From the NCBI RefSeq assembly GCF_900100845.1, contig NZ_FNFP01000001.1, forward strand, positions 248,001 through 312,000: a stretch of 64,000 nt of DNA, given 5' to 3'. Made by a program: the position numbers and the translations under genes. Every line of letters begins with the position of its first letter. Positions within the stretch are counted from its first letter, which is position 1. Of this stretch, positions 34,978 through 43,765 are shown one piece after another. The DNA comes from Natronincola ferrireducens. GTDB lineage: Bacteria; Bacillota; Clostridia; Peptostreptococcales; Natronincolaceae. Below the pieces are notes generated by a model. It saw only the letters and a list, made by a program, of their open reading frames with translations. It ran no database searches and had not been told where the DNA came from.

Positions 34978-35409
34978 ATGAACAATTCTAATTTAATTGT
35001 AGAAAATATTATTGGAGAAACGAAGGGAACTGAATTAGAAAGAGTAGTTAAGCAAAATTTCAATGGAGAAACAAGCGAAGTTGGTATGTATTTAGCTATG
35101 GCAAGACTAGCTCAAAGACAGGGCTATCCAGAAATAGCCGAAGTATTAAAAACTATTGCTTGGGAAGAAGCAGAGCATGCAGCTGTTTTTGCTGAATTTA
35201 ATGGAATGATTCAAGAAGATATATTTGACAATTTAAAACAGATGCTAGAAGGAGAAACCTTTGCAAATAACGGCAAAAAAGCTGCAGCAGATAAGGCTGA
35301 AGAATTAGGGATTACTTCCGCTAGGGACTACTTTAACATATCTGCTAAGGATGAGGCCAGACATGCTAGAATGCTAGAGGGTATATTAAAACGGTTTGGA
35401 AAACTCTAG
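34978..35409 (+). CDS. Rubrerythrin-like ferritin-fold protein without rubredoxin domain
   Basis: The 143-residue four-helix di-iron protein has ligands in [19 protein letters not shown] (Glu), [16 protein letters not shown] (Glu-x-x-His), and [18 protein letters not shown] (Glu-x-x-His). Rubrerythrins reduce peroxide in anaerobes; this one lacks the C-terminal Cys4 rubredoxin. ATG 34978 is chosen by AGGAGGT 11 bases upstream. The Cys-rich protein upstream could supply electrons, but that is a guess. Confidence 0.88.
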   Translation: MNNSNLIVENIIGETKGTELERVVKQNFNGETSEVGMYLAMARLAQRQGYPEIAEVLKTIAWEEAEHAAVFAEFNGMIQEDIFDNLKQMLEGETFANNGKKAAADKAEELGITSARDYFNISAKDEARHARMLEGILKRFGKL

Positions 35410-35417
35410 GAAACCAT

Positions 35418-35447
35418 GGGGGCGGTTGAATATTGGCCTCCCCCCTT
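35418..35447 (+). terminator. Hairpin after the ferritin-like gene
   Basis: GGGGGCGG/CCTCCCCC (one mismatch) with an 11-base loop, no T run; convergent with the HD-GYP gene. Confidence 0.45.
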
Positions 35448-35462
35448 CCGTAGCTTTACAAC

Positions 35463-36638
35463 CTATACAAATTCAGCTGAATTATTATAGAAAGTATTAA
35501 GGGGAACACTAGTAAAGTTGTTATCTTCTTTTTTTATTAATACACTAGCATTTAAATAATCTACCATTACAACATCCCCTATGAAATCCTTTCCTGTACT
35601 TATTTTTACTTTTTGACCAATAAAATAGCTATATATTCTTTTTTCAAAAACATAAAAAATATTTAAATCCAGCTCTTCTAAATGGTTTTTACGAATAAGG
35701 TTAATTGCCTTTATAGGATTTTCCTGTAGAGTTTGGGTGTAGTAACAATATAACTGGGCAAGATATATAATTTTAGAAAACAAAGGTATTTTATTACCAT
35801 CATACTGAAATGGATAGCCCTTTCTATTTACAGTTTCATGGTGACAAAGGATAGCATGTTTACAAGCATCACTAAGGAATGTTGAATTTTCAAGTATTGA
35901 GTAACTATGTTCTACATGCTTCCGATATTCAGTCTCTTCTTCATCGGAAAGATCAAAGGGCTTGTGTCTAATGGCAGGAGATACCTTTAAAAGCCCTATA
36001 TCTGCCACCATTCCACAGGTAAATAGAACTTTGGTTTTCTCCCCATCTAATTTTAACCATTTGCCAATCATATAACTGGTTATTGCTATATTATAACAAT
36101 GGAGATAGAAAGAGGATTCTAGCTTTTTAAGCTTATCTATAATTTGAAAAACACCCACACATTTTTCCATCATCTCCATACTCTCTACTATTTGAGGCTC
36201 TAAACTATCTATTTCCTTTGAATCACCTTCTACAATAGATTCAAGAACCTGGTTAAACTTTTCTTGGCATTTTGGGAAAGTATTTTTTAAAAAGTCTTTC
36301 TCCTTTATATTTAGAGCAGCTAGTATTTTTTCTAAATCTTCACCCTCCTTACTGGAGTCCTCCTCTCCCAAAGTAGTAGTCTGTAGATCCATCAAACCTT
36401 CCAATTCAGTGGCAAGTGATTCTACTTCCACCTCTACATTGATGACCTCTATGTTGTTCTGTTCTAAAAGTCTTTTAATTCTATCTGCTACAGCATCATT
36501 CCTAATTTTATAATTTTTAGAAATAAGGAGATTGTTCTGTTGGTTTAGGATTTCTTCTGTAATAATCATGCCGGATTGTATATTGTTTACGGGTATTGTA
36601 AATTTAAGGTTTTCCTGTGGATTAGATTCTTTTAGCAT
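35463..36638 (-). CDS. HD-GYP-domain protein with a degenerate HD pair
   Basis: The roughly 391-residue protein has an N-terminal segment (TIPVNNIQSGMIITEEILNQ), an acidic middle and an HD-GYP domain. HD-GYP proteins are c-di-GMP phosphodiesterases. Here the diagnostic HD is AD (GMVADIGLLKVSP), while HHETVNRKGYPF keeps His and GYP. Loss of the metal-binding His suggests an inactive or binding-only protein. The start at 36638 has AAAGG 9-10 bases upstream; ATG 36647 is too close to that site. It lies next to a diguanylate cyclase gene on the same strand. Confidence 0.85.
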   Translation of the reverse strand: MLKESNPQENLKFTIPVNNIQSGMIITEEILNQQNNLLISKNYKIRNDAVADRIKRLLEQNNIEVINVEVEVESLATELEGLMDLQTTTLGEEDSSKEGEDLEKILAALNIKEKDFLKNTFPKCQEKFNQVLESIVEGDSKEIDSLEPQIVESMEMMEKCVGVFQIIDKLKKLESSFYLHCYNIAITSYMIGKWLKLDGEKTKVLFTCGMVADIGLLKVSPAIRHKPFDLSDEEETEYRKHVEHSYSILENSTFLSDACKHAILCHHETVNRKGYPFQYDGNKIPLFSKIIYLAQLYCYYTQTLQENPIKAINLIRKNHLEELDLNIFYVFEKRIYSYFIGQKVKISTGKDFIGDVVMVDYLNASVLIKKEDNNFTSVPLNTFYNNSAEFV

Positions 36639-36932
36639 AAATGACATCCTTTCTTTATTAAGAGGATATAATTATATTTTGAAGCTACAGAATAAAATTC
36701 ATTTCAAATAAGATGAGTATTTCCTCCATTATAATCCATTTTTAGGGGATTTTCTACAAATTTTGTAAATTATATAATAAAAAAGACTTTTTCAATGGAT
36801 ATTTAGGAAAAAATTCTATGTTTGCTATACTAAATCCAGTAGAATATGTTAACAAATTTTATGTTGTTTTTAATTTTATATAAATACCTTAAACAGCTAT
36901 ATTTTAGTTTGTTGAAGGTATTTACGTTATAT

Positions 36933-38141
36933 TTATTTACTCACACAATTTCGACCCTTCTTTTTAGCCCGATAGAGGGCTTTATCCGCCGCATTTCTTA
37001 CTTCTTCTGGTGTTGTATATTTTTGATTTTTTTCAGCAACCCCAATACTGATAGTGACTTTAAGTGCTTTTGCTGGATTAGATTTGCCTTGTTTTCTTTT
37101 AGTTGACTTTCTCTTATAGATATAAGATTTCTGGCTAATATCTTTTCTTAGCTTCTCTAGGCTTGGCAGGACGGAGGCCATACTTTTTCCCGAAAAAACA
37201 ATTGTAAATTCTTCTCCTCCATAGCGAAAAGCCTTGCCACCTGCATCAACACCTTTTAAAATCGACGCCACCATAGCAAGAACATCATCCCCTACATCGT
37301 GGCCATATTTATCATTGAACTTCTTAAAAAAGTCAATATCCAGCATAGCGATAGTATATTGCCCCCCAAGCTTTAAAAGGGTTTCTTCTAAAGCTCTTCG
37401 AGAAGGAATTTGCGTTAATTCATCGATGTAAGCCATATTATAAGAGGAACTAATTACTGATATTATAAGCAGCATACCCATAGTAGAATAAAAGATAGGC
37501 AAAGAAACTGAGATATCTTCAAGATAGGTTGTAGCAGTAATTAATAGTAATATAGTTACAATTGATCTGTCGGTAAAGGAAGTAGTTTTTATAGCTTTTA
37601 TTATAAGAATAAGAATTGCAAGAAGAAGGAGTGCTATACTAAGGGTGTTTATTCCTACTTCCTTTACAAAGGGTAAATTTATTTTATCATGTAGATATTT
37701 ATCAATCTCTCCACTTCCAATTTCTAGGGCATAAGTACTAAGCCATCCTTGAAGAATAAGCAGAGTAAATTTTAATTTCCCCCAAAGACTTAAAATGCCT
37801 CTTTCTTTAAAAAATGAAAACAGTAATAGATTTAGCACTACTAAAATTAAAAGAATAGCTTGTTGCTGCTGATTTTGAGGGGGTATATTAAATATAAAAT
37901 TAGGTATTTTTATTTGAGTCCAATAAAAGGCTAGTAAAATTAATGCTATAAAAAAAATTTTGCTTTTGTTGAACCAAACACCCAAGAGAATAGCTAAAAC
38001 AAATGAAATTGCAGCTATGGAGGGTAGTACATTCATCCAAGGGATAGGTAATATATTTATATTTATGTGGGCTATGTAAGTAACAGCTAAAAATCCAAAT
38101 GAAGTAATAACAGGTAATAATAAACGTAAAATTTTCTGCAT
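36933..38141 (-). CDS. Membrane-bound GGDEF diguanylate cyclase
   Basis: The 402-residue protein has about seven hydrophobic segments in residues 5-235 and a GGDEF domain (LTQIPSRRALEETLLKLGG, MLDIDFFKKFNDKYGHDVGD, FRYGGEEFTIVFSGKS). The active-site GGEEF is intact; no RxxD inhibitory site is seen upstream of it. An insert rich in Lys/Arg (YKRKSTKRKQGKSNPAK) lies before the final strand. It makes c-di-GMP, which typically lowers motility. The gene before the HD-GYP gene in transcription order may be separately transcribed, as 294 bases lie between. Confidence 0.93.
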   Translation of the reverse strand: MQKILRLLLPVITSFGFLAVTYIAHININILPIPWMNVLPSIAAISFVLAILLGVWFNKSKIFFIALILLAFYWTQIKIPNFIFNIPPQNQQQQAILLILVVLNLLLFSFFKERGILSLWGKLKFTLLILQGWLSTYALEIGSGEIDKYLHDKINLPFVKEVGINTLSIALLLLAILILIIKAIKTTSFTDRSIVTILLLITATTYLEDISVSLPIFYSTMGMLLIISVISSSYNMAYIDELTQIPSRRALEETLLKLGGQYTIAMLDIDFFKKFNDKYGHDVGDDVLAMVASILKGVDAGGKAFRYGGEEFTIVFSGKSMASVLPSLEKLRKDISQKSYIYKRKSTKRKQGKSNPAKALKVTISIGVAEKNQKYTTPEEVRNAADKALYRAKKKGRNCVSK

Positions 38142-38254
38142 AAAAAGCTTCCTTTCTAGTGTATATGGTTCTAGTGGGTAAGGTGCTTTTAAGAGGAACC
38201 TTCTATAGAATTATCGACAAATTATAAAAAAAGTTTAGTTGTTGGTAAAATCAA

Positions 38255-38390
38255 CAACCAAGGGGACGGTTCTTGTGGTTGAACTTTGCAGATCTAAATG
38301 TTAAAATATACCATATTTGTATAAACCATGCCTAGGAGAGGAAGAGCTATGAATCATTATTATAAACCACAAGAACCGTCCCTGTGGTTG
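38255..38390. repeat. REP element E, internally deleted RAYT derivative
   Basis: Left arm AACCAAGGGGACGGTTCTTG and right arm CCACAAGAACCGTCCCTGTG bracket a core that contains ATAAACCATGCCTAGGAGAG and GAAGAGCTATGAATCATTAT. Those match the RAYT start (33225-33252) and an internal RAYT site (33448-33468). The join is at the shared word AGAGGAAGAG, so it is a RAYT unit reduced by internal deletion. Confidence 0.85.
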
Positions 38391-38543
38391 TAAAGCCTAG
38401 AATAGATAAGCCAAAGGGTATAGCTATAGACCTTTAATTCAAAGGGATTACAGGTTTTTCATTTGTACAAAAAAAAGAAATATGCTAATATAAAGGCATG
38501 TATAAATTTAAAACAAAAAGAAAAAATATCCAAAATTTCACAG

Positions 38544-38573
38544 TTGTCAAGGGCTTCTGAGCTCTTGTATAAT
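38544..38573 (+). promoter_or_regulatory. Sigma-A promoter of the GlnK/GlnL-like pair
   Basis: -35 TTGTCA (38544-38549), 18-base spacer, -10 TATAAT (38568-38573), about 24 bases before the kinase start. Confidence 0.8.
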
Positions 38574-38596
38574 ACAACAAAGAATTGGAGGAAACC

Positions 38597-39835
38597 ATGA
38601 AGCATTTTAGGAAATATTTAACTTTTGCTGTAGCTGTAGCTGTTTTTGGTGAGATTTATTTTTATCCTTTTAATAGTAATTTAAGGTTTTCAGCAGCCAT
38701 TATTGCACTCAACCTAATCCTTTTGATAGATGAAGAGATATCGCCTTTTTTCACCTGTGTTTTTTCAGGGATGGCAGTATTTCTCCAAAGGAGCTTATTG
38801 GGGATATTGTTTTATTCCTTATCATTGCAGGATGTTTTATTTTTACATGGCCCTTCCATCGTTTATTATATCATCTATGGCATTCTTCTTTTGTTTTTAA
38901 ATATACAAAAGCAAAAGCACCAACTGATGGGAGCTATTATAATTTTAGCTTTTAGTGATATACTAAGTAACACTATAGAAATCTTCATTAGACAGGATAA
39001 ACTTCTTACACCTTTGCTTCGGATGATCGTCTTAGTAGGGATTGCTAGAAGTGTAAGCGCCTACCTCATTTTTCTTTTTTATAAAAAGCGAGAACTTTTC
39101 CTAGTAACCCGTGAGGATAGAAAAAAATATGCTCAGCTCAATCTACTAGTCTCCAATATTCAAGCAGAAATGTTTTATTTAAAAAAATCAACCCGGGATA
39201 TTGAAAATATTATGAGAAAAAGCTATGCCCTCTATGAAGGGTATAAGGACGACCATATTTTAAGGGAAAAAACCTTAGATATTGCATTAGAAATCCACGA
39301 AGTAAAAAAAGATTATTATAGGGTATTGAATGGTTTTGAAAGCTTCTTAAATGATTTTGAAGATAATGGGAAAATGATGTTATCCGATATGTTTGCCATC
39401 ATTCATGAAAACACAGCCCGATATTTAAAAGAAAATAATCTTACTGTCTCCATTGATTTAACCTATGAAGAAAACTTTCAGGTCCAGAAATATTACCATT
39501 TGTTTACGATTATAAATAACCTATTGATCAATGCTATAGATGCCTGTAGAGGAGAGGGTACAATCAAAATCCTTCAAAAAAAAGATGGAGATAGTGTACT
39601 ATTTGAGGTACGGGACAATGGAGAAGGAATTGGAGAAGAGTTTCTTCCCTATATCTTTAATCCAGGCTTTACAACTAAATATGATGAGAAATCAGGAAAT
39701 CCTTCCACCGGTATAGGGTTGTCTCATGTAAAGGGGATTGTAGATGAATTAGAGGGTCAAGTAAAGGTAACATCTAAAGTAGGGGAAGGAACAACCTTTG
39801 AAATTAGGCTGCCAAAAAATATACTGATTGGGTGA
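38597..39835 (+). CDS. Sensor histidine kinase, GlnK-like
   Basis: The 412-residue protein has about five or six membrane segments (residues 5-170), a linker, and a HATPase domain (NNLLINAIDACRGEGT, VRDNGEGIGEEFLPYIF, STGIGLSHVKGIVDELEG). A classic H-box is not obvious, as in the GlnK/CitA-like kinases. ATG 38597 lies after GGAGGA; TTG 38585 overlaps it. The partner regulator follows with an ATGA-like overlap zone, then gltS. In Bacillus the GlnK-GlnL pair controls glutamine use, so sensing of glutamate or glutamine is likely. Confidence 0.85.
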   Translation: MKHFRKYLTFAVAVAVFGEIYFYPFNSNLRFSAAIIALNLILLIDEEISPFFTCVFSGMAVFLQRSLLGILFYSLSLQDVLFLHGPSIVYYIIYGILLLFLNIQKQKHQLMGAIIILAFSDILSNTIEIFIRQDKLLTPLLRMIVLVGIARSVSAYLIFLFYKKRELFLVTREDRKKYAQLNLLVSNIQAEMFYLKKSTRDIENIMRKSYALYEGYKDDHILREKTLDIALEIHEVKKDYYRVLNGFESFLNDFEDNGKMMLSDMFAIIHENTARYLKENNLTVSIDLTYEENFQVQKYYHLFTIINNLLINAIDACRGEGTIKILQKKDGDSVLFEVRDNGEGIGEEFLPYIFNPGFTTKYDEKSGNPSTGIGLSHVKGIVDELEGQVKVTSKVGEGTTFEIRLPKNILIG

Positions 39836-39840
39836 TAGAA

Positions 39841-40716
39841 ATGACAAATACTTTTTTAATTATAGATGATGATGTGAATGTAAGAAAAATGCTGACATAT
39901 ATCATTATGAAAAACAACTTAGGTAAAGTGGTGGAGGAGTTGAATAGTGGAGAGCAAGCACCAGAGGAAATCATGTTTTATCAACCAGATATTGTTCTCA
40001 TTGACTTTCTTCTACCCCAAAAGGACGGCATTGAAATCATTAGGTCTTGTAGAACCCTTGGTTATAAGGGAAAGTTTATTATGATTTCCCAAGTAGATAA
40101 TGATACGATGATTGCAAAGGCCTATGAAAATGGCATTGTTTTTTTCATACACAAGCCTATCAATATAATTGAAGCCATCAATGTCATAAAGGGAGTATGT
40201 GAAAATCTTCGGCTTGAAAGATCTGTAGCTATGATTAAGGATGCGGTGTTCCATATAGAACAGGCAAAGCAAACAAATGTTGAGGTCAACTGGAGACAAG
40301 AGATAGAACATATTTTCACAGCCATAGGCATTATTGTAGAGTCGGGATGTAAGGATTTGACGAAGCTTATTGAAAAAATTATTACGATAAAGAAGAAGAG
40401 TCCTGCTTCCATTTATCAATTACAGGATATTTATAGGCAAATTGCTGAGGAGGAAAGTCTTCAGAACAATGGTTCTATCCATGCTAGAACCATAGAACAA
40501 AGAATTAGAAGAACTATTTTAAAGGCATTAGAAAATATTGCAGAATTAGGAAATGATGATTATTATAATTGTAAATTCATTGAATACAGTAATGTTTTAT
40601 TTGATTTTAAGCAGGTAAAACAAGAAATCAAGCATATCAACAATCCTAGAGAGGATAGAGGAAAAATTAATGTAAAAAAGTTTGTAGAAGGAATTATTTC
40701 AAAACTGAATTTTTAG
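39841..40716 (+). CDS. Response regulator of GlnL/YcbB type
   Basis: The 291-residue protein has a receiver domain (FLIIDDDVNVRKMLTYIIMK, phospho-Asp in VLIDFLLPQKDGIEII, Lys in FFIHKPINIIEA) and a C-terminal YcbB-type DNA-binding domain (HARTIEQRIRRTILKALENI, IEYSNVLFDFKQVKQEIKHI). ATG 39841 is the likely start; an in-frame GTG at 39832 overlaps the kinase stop. It should activate gltS 160 bases downstream. Confidence 0.87.
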   Translation: MTNTFLIIDDDVNVRKMLTYIIMKNNLGKVVEELNSGEQAPEEIMFYQPDIVLIDFLLPQKDGIEIIRSCRTLGYKGKFIMISQVDNDTMIAKAYENGIVFFIHKPINIIEAINVIKGVCENLRLERSVAMIKDAVFHIEQAKQTNVEVNWRQEIEHIFTAIGIIVESGCKDLTKLIEKIITIKKKSPASIYQLQDIYRQIAEEESLQNNGSIHARTIEQRIRRTILKALENIAELGNDDYYNCKFIEYSNVLFDFKQVKQEIKHINNPREDRGKINVKKFVEGIISKLNF

Positions 40717-40879
40717 AAAAATGAATGATGGGTTATGTTTTCTTTAAATAATATTTAGTTTTAAAGCTTTTCTATCATTTTTGTCGCATTTTGTCACAAT
40801 GAGTTGGACTATGTAGCATACTCCTTATAATGAAATAAGCACACTATATTCTTACAAAAAAATTATAGGAGGTATGTGT

Positions 40880-42067
40880 ATGGTACTGCAACTAGACATT
40901 ATTCAATCTGTTGCTTTGGCAGTAGTGGTTTTACTGCTGGGACAAACAATCCGAGGTAAGGTAAAGGTATTGGAAAAATTCTGTATTCCTGCACCTGTTA
41001 TAGGTGGACTAATCTTTGCAATTTTAGTTTTATTTTTAAGACAATCCAATATTCTATACTTTGAAATGGATACCACCCTACAAGGCATCTTAATGACAGC
41101 TTTTTTTACTACTGTAGGGTTTACGGCTAGTTTTCAGCTCCTTAAAAAGGGTGGTTTTAAAGTTATATTATTTTTAATCTTAGCAATTGTTTTAGTAGCT
41201 CTACAAAATGTGATAGGGGTGACCTTAGCAAGACTTTTCAATTTAAATGCTCTAATAGGTCTTTCAACAGGATCTGTTCCGATGACAGGGGGACATGGAA
41301 CCTCTGGAGCCTTCGCGCCATTACTTGAAGAAAGAGGGGCCATTGGTGCATCAACGGTTGCTATGGCTTCTGCTACATTTGGTTTGATTTGTGGAAGTAT
41401 GTTGGGGGGACCTGTTGCAAAGCGATTAATTGAAAAAAACAATCTATTGGCTAGTGAATCCGTAGATGTATTTTCCCATCCCACGGAAGAAACTACGACA
41501 GAAGCATTAGTACCTAAAAACTTTTCATTGGCAGCATTTCAAATTATTTTAGCTATGGGGATTGGCACCATCATTTCAATGCTTATTCAGAAGACTGGTC
41601 TTACCTTTCCATCCTATATAGGTGCTATGTTTTCAGCAGCTATTATAAGAAACATATCGGATTTAACCCATGCATATAAGGTGCCAAGTACTGAAGTAGA
41701 TATTTTAGGAAATATCTCTCTATCCATCTTCTTATCCATGGCTCTAATGGGATTAAGATTATGGGAGTTGGCGGACTTAGCTATTCCAATGCTGGTTATG
41801 CTAGTAGCACAGGCTGTATTAATGGGGATATTTGCTTACTTTGTAACATTTAATGTTATGGGAAAAAACTATGATGCAGCGGTTTTAGCAGGAGGACATT
41901 GTGGATTTGGTATGGGGGCTACACCTAATGCTATAGCAAATATGGAGGCTATCTCAAGTAAATATGGCCCAGCTCCAGCAGCCTTCTTTATTATCCCTCT
42001 TGTAGGAAGCTTATTTATTGATTTTGTCAATAGTGGTATTATCCTTGCATTTATTAATTTATTTTAA
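40880..42067 (+). CDS. gltS: Sodium/glutamate symporter GltS
   Basis: The 395-residue membrane carrier has the paired GltS repeats: KFCIPAPVIGGLIFAILVLF, STGSVPMTGGHGTSGAFAPL in the first half and VLAGGHCGFGMGATPNAIAN in the second. It takes up glutamate with sodium. ATG 40880 lies 7 bases after AGGAGG, so it is preferred over ATG 40874. The GlnK/GlnL-like pair upstream is its probable regulator. Confidence 0.95.
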   Translation: MVLQLDIIQSVALAVVVLLLGQTIRGKVKVLEKFCIPAPVIGGLIFAILVLFLRQSNILYFEMDTTLQGILMTAFFTTVGFTASFQLLKKGGFKVILFLILAIVLVALQNVIGVTLARLFNLNALIGLSTGSVPMTGGHGTSGAFAPLLEERGAIGASTVAMASATFGLICGSMLGGPVAKRLIEKNNLLASESVDVFSHPTEETTTEALVPKNFSLAAFQIILAMGIGTIISMLIQKTGLTFPSYIGAMFSAAIIRNISDLTHAYKVPSTEVDILGNISLSIFLSMALMGLRLWELADLAIPMLVMLVAQAVLMGIFAYFVTFNVMGKNYDAAVLAGGHCGFGMGATPNAIANMEAISSKYGPAPAAFFIIPLVGSLFIDFVNSGIILAFINLF

Positions 42068-42126
42068 TTTTAAAGAAGCAATGAATCAGTATATAAAACC
42101 CATGATTTAACTTTGAAAAATATAAG

Positions 42127-42158
42127 AAACCTAGGGCTTATGGCTCTAGGTTTTTTTC
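42127..42158. terminator. Terminator between gltS and the flavodiiron gene
   Basis: Stem AAACCTAGGGC/GCTCTAGGTTT (one wobble) with a TTAT-type loop and seven T. The A-rich left arm allows action on both strands. Confidence 0.82.
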
Positions 42159-42232
42159 CTTATTTATTGTATCCCATTTCCCCTACAAGTACTATCCTAA
42201 GGGAAATAGAGGATATATCAAGAGGAAAACAA

Positions 42233-43438
42233 TTATACCCTCTCATGAATCAATAGCTGGGCCATTTCATCTGCAATTTGTTGGCACATCTCGAATTCCT
42301 TTTCTTTTGGTGAGGATTTAGCCTCAACAGATTCCCCAATTTTTTGCCATTTGATTTTTTCAGCAAATTGATTTAAGGTGGAGACACCACCACCACTCCA
42401 GGAAGCAGTACCAAAAATACCGAGATAGCGATTCTTCAGTTGAGAGTTTTCTATTTTATGGATAACAGCCTCCATGGCAGGAAACAATCCGGTATTGTAG
42501 GCACAGCTACCTAAAACAACCCCCTTAAATCTCCAAATATCACTAATAATATAGGAAACATGGGTTTTAGAGGCATCATAAATCCGAATATTTTTTATCC
42601 CCTTTTCTGAAAGCTTTCGGGCAATAAAATCCGCCATCTTTTGGGTGTTTCCATACATAGAGCCATATACAATGACTACACCTTCTTCTGTTTCAGCTTT
42701 AGACCATTTATCATAATAATTGATGATACAAGAGGGATTACTTCTCCATACGGGACCATGGGTAGGGGCCACAACTTGGATATCAATACCGGCATCCTTA
42801 AGCTTCTTCAAGGCTTTTTGAACCATAGCACCATATTTACCAACAATGTTAGAATAATATCGTCTTATTTCATCGGTATAAAACTCTAGATTTACTTCAT
42901 CATCAAAAACCCCGCCATCCAACGCACCAAAGCCACCAAAGGCATCACCGGAAAACAAGGTTTTGCTAGTGGTCTCATAGGTCATCATAGTTTCTGGCCA
43001 ATGGACCATAGGGGTTAAGTAAAATTTAAGCTGATGTTTACCTAAATCCAATACATCGCCATCATCAATCATATAGTGATGGTCCATAATACCATAAAAG
43101 TCCTCCAAAAACTCAAAGGTTTTCTTATTACCCACTATTTTAACATTAGGATATTTCTCCCGCACAGCCTTTATGGCCCCCGAATGATCTGGTTCCATAT
43201 GATTGATGATTAGATAATCTACGGGTTTATCACCTATAATGCCTCCGATTTTTTCGATAAAGGCGTCCATTTTTGTGCTTTTTACTGTATCTATTACGGC
43301 GATTTTTTCATCATGGATGAGGTAGGAATTATAGGAAACCCCTTTATCTAAAGGCCATAGGTTCTCAAACAAATGGGTTTCTCTATCATTTACCCCAAGA
43401 AAATGAATAGACTCTTCGATCTTTACTGTATTAATCAT
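42233..43438 (-). CDS. Flavodiiron protein (FprA/rubredoxin:oxygen oxidoreductase)
   Basis: The 401-residue soluble protein reduces O2 or NO in anaerobes. The beta-lactamase-like di-iron domain has NHMEPDHSGAIKAVREK (His-x-Glu-x-Asp-His), MVHWPETMMTY, FSGDAFGGFGAL and THGPVWRSNPS ligands. A flavodoxin domain follows (VIVYGSMYGNTQKMADF, SCAYNTGLFPAMEAVI). ATG 43438 has an AAGGAGG site 8 bases upstream. It is a single gene, divergent from the HD-GYP gene. Confidence 0.95.
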   Translation of the reverse strand: MINTVKIEESIHFLGVNDRETHLFENLWPLDKGVSYNSYLIHDEKIAVIDTVKSTKMDAFIEKIGGIIGDKPVDYLIINHMEPDHSGAIKAVREKYPNVKIVGNKKTFEFLEDFYGIMDHHYMIDDGDVLDLGKHQLKFYLTPMVHWPETMMTYETTSKTLFSGDAFGGFGALDGGVFDDEVNLEFYTDEIRRYYSNIVGKYGAMVQKALKKLKDAGIDIQVVAPTHGPVWRSNPSCIINYYDKWSKAETEEGVVIVYGSMYGNTQKMADFIARKLSEKGIKNIRIYDASKTHVSYIISDIWRFKGVVLGSCAYNTGLFPAMEAVIHKIENSQLKNRYLGIFGTASWSGGGVSTLNQFAEKIKWQKIGESVEAKSSPKEKEFEMCQQIADEMAQLLIHERV

Positions 43439-43765
43439 TGTAAAACCTCCTTTTTTCCTATGTATTTTTAATAAGTACATATTCAGTTTAACAATATTTT
43501 ACTTTTCTATCAAATAAATTTTTCAAAGTAAATAGAAAGCTACATAGATTAAAGGGATTGTTATGTAGGGCTATAGATACCTTTGAATCGATACAACTAA
43601 AAAACTTAGATGAAAGTGAAGAATTCTTCGATAAAGGTTAAAAAAACTTCGATGAATCCCAAGAAATATCGATAATAATGTAGAAATTTGAAGAATTATA
43701 GAAAAAAATGGCATTAAATAGTATAATTATAATGAAATTTGCTGTGGAGGGGGTGTAGGGTAGGC
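43439..43765. other. Divergent regulatory region
   Basis: The 327 bases lie between the divergent flavodiiron and HD-GYP genes. They are AT-rich. A -10-like TATAAT at 43717-43722 faces the HD-GYP gene without a clear -35. The words TTCGATAAAGG, TTCGATGAATC and ATCGATAATA repeat loosely at 43627-43676. I see no ORF or hairpin of note. Confidence 0.5.

Noticed and set aside
36846-37106. Plus-strand ORF opposite the end of the GGDEF gene
   Set aside because: It has no RBS, lies mostly antisense to a conserved domain and shows low-complexity composition.
31728-38390. Recurrent GGGGACGGTTCTT blocks as a CRISPR or phage att sites
   Set aside because: They are inverted pairs with an AT core, scattered irregularly, and match the ends of a RAYT unit.
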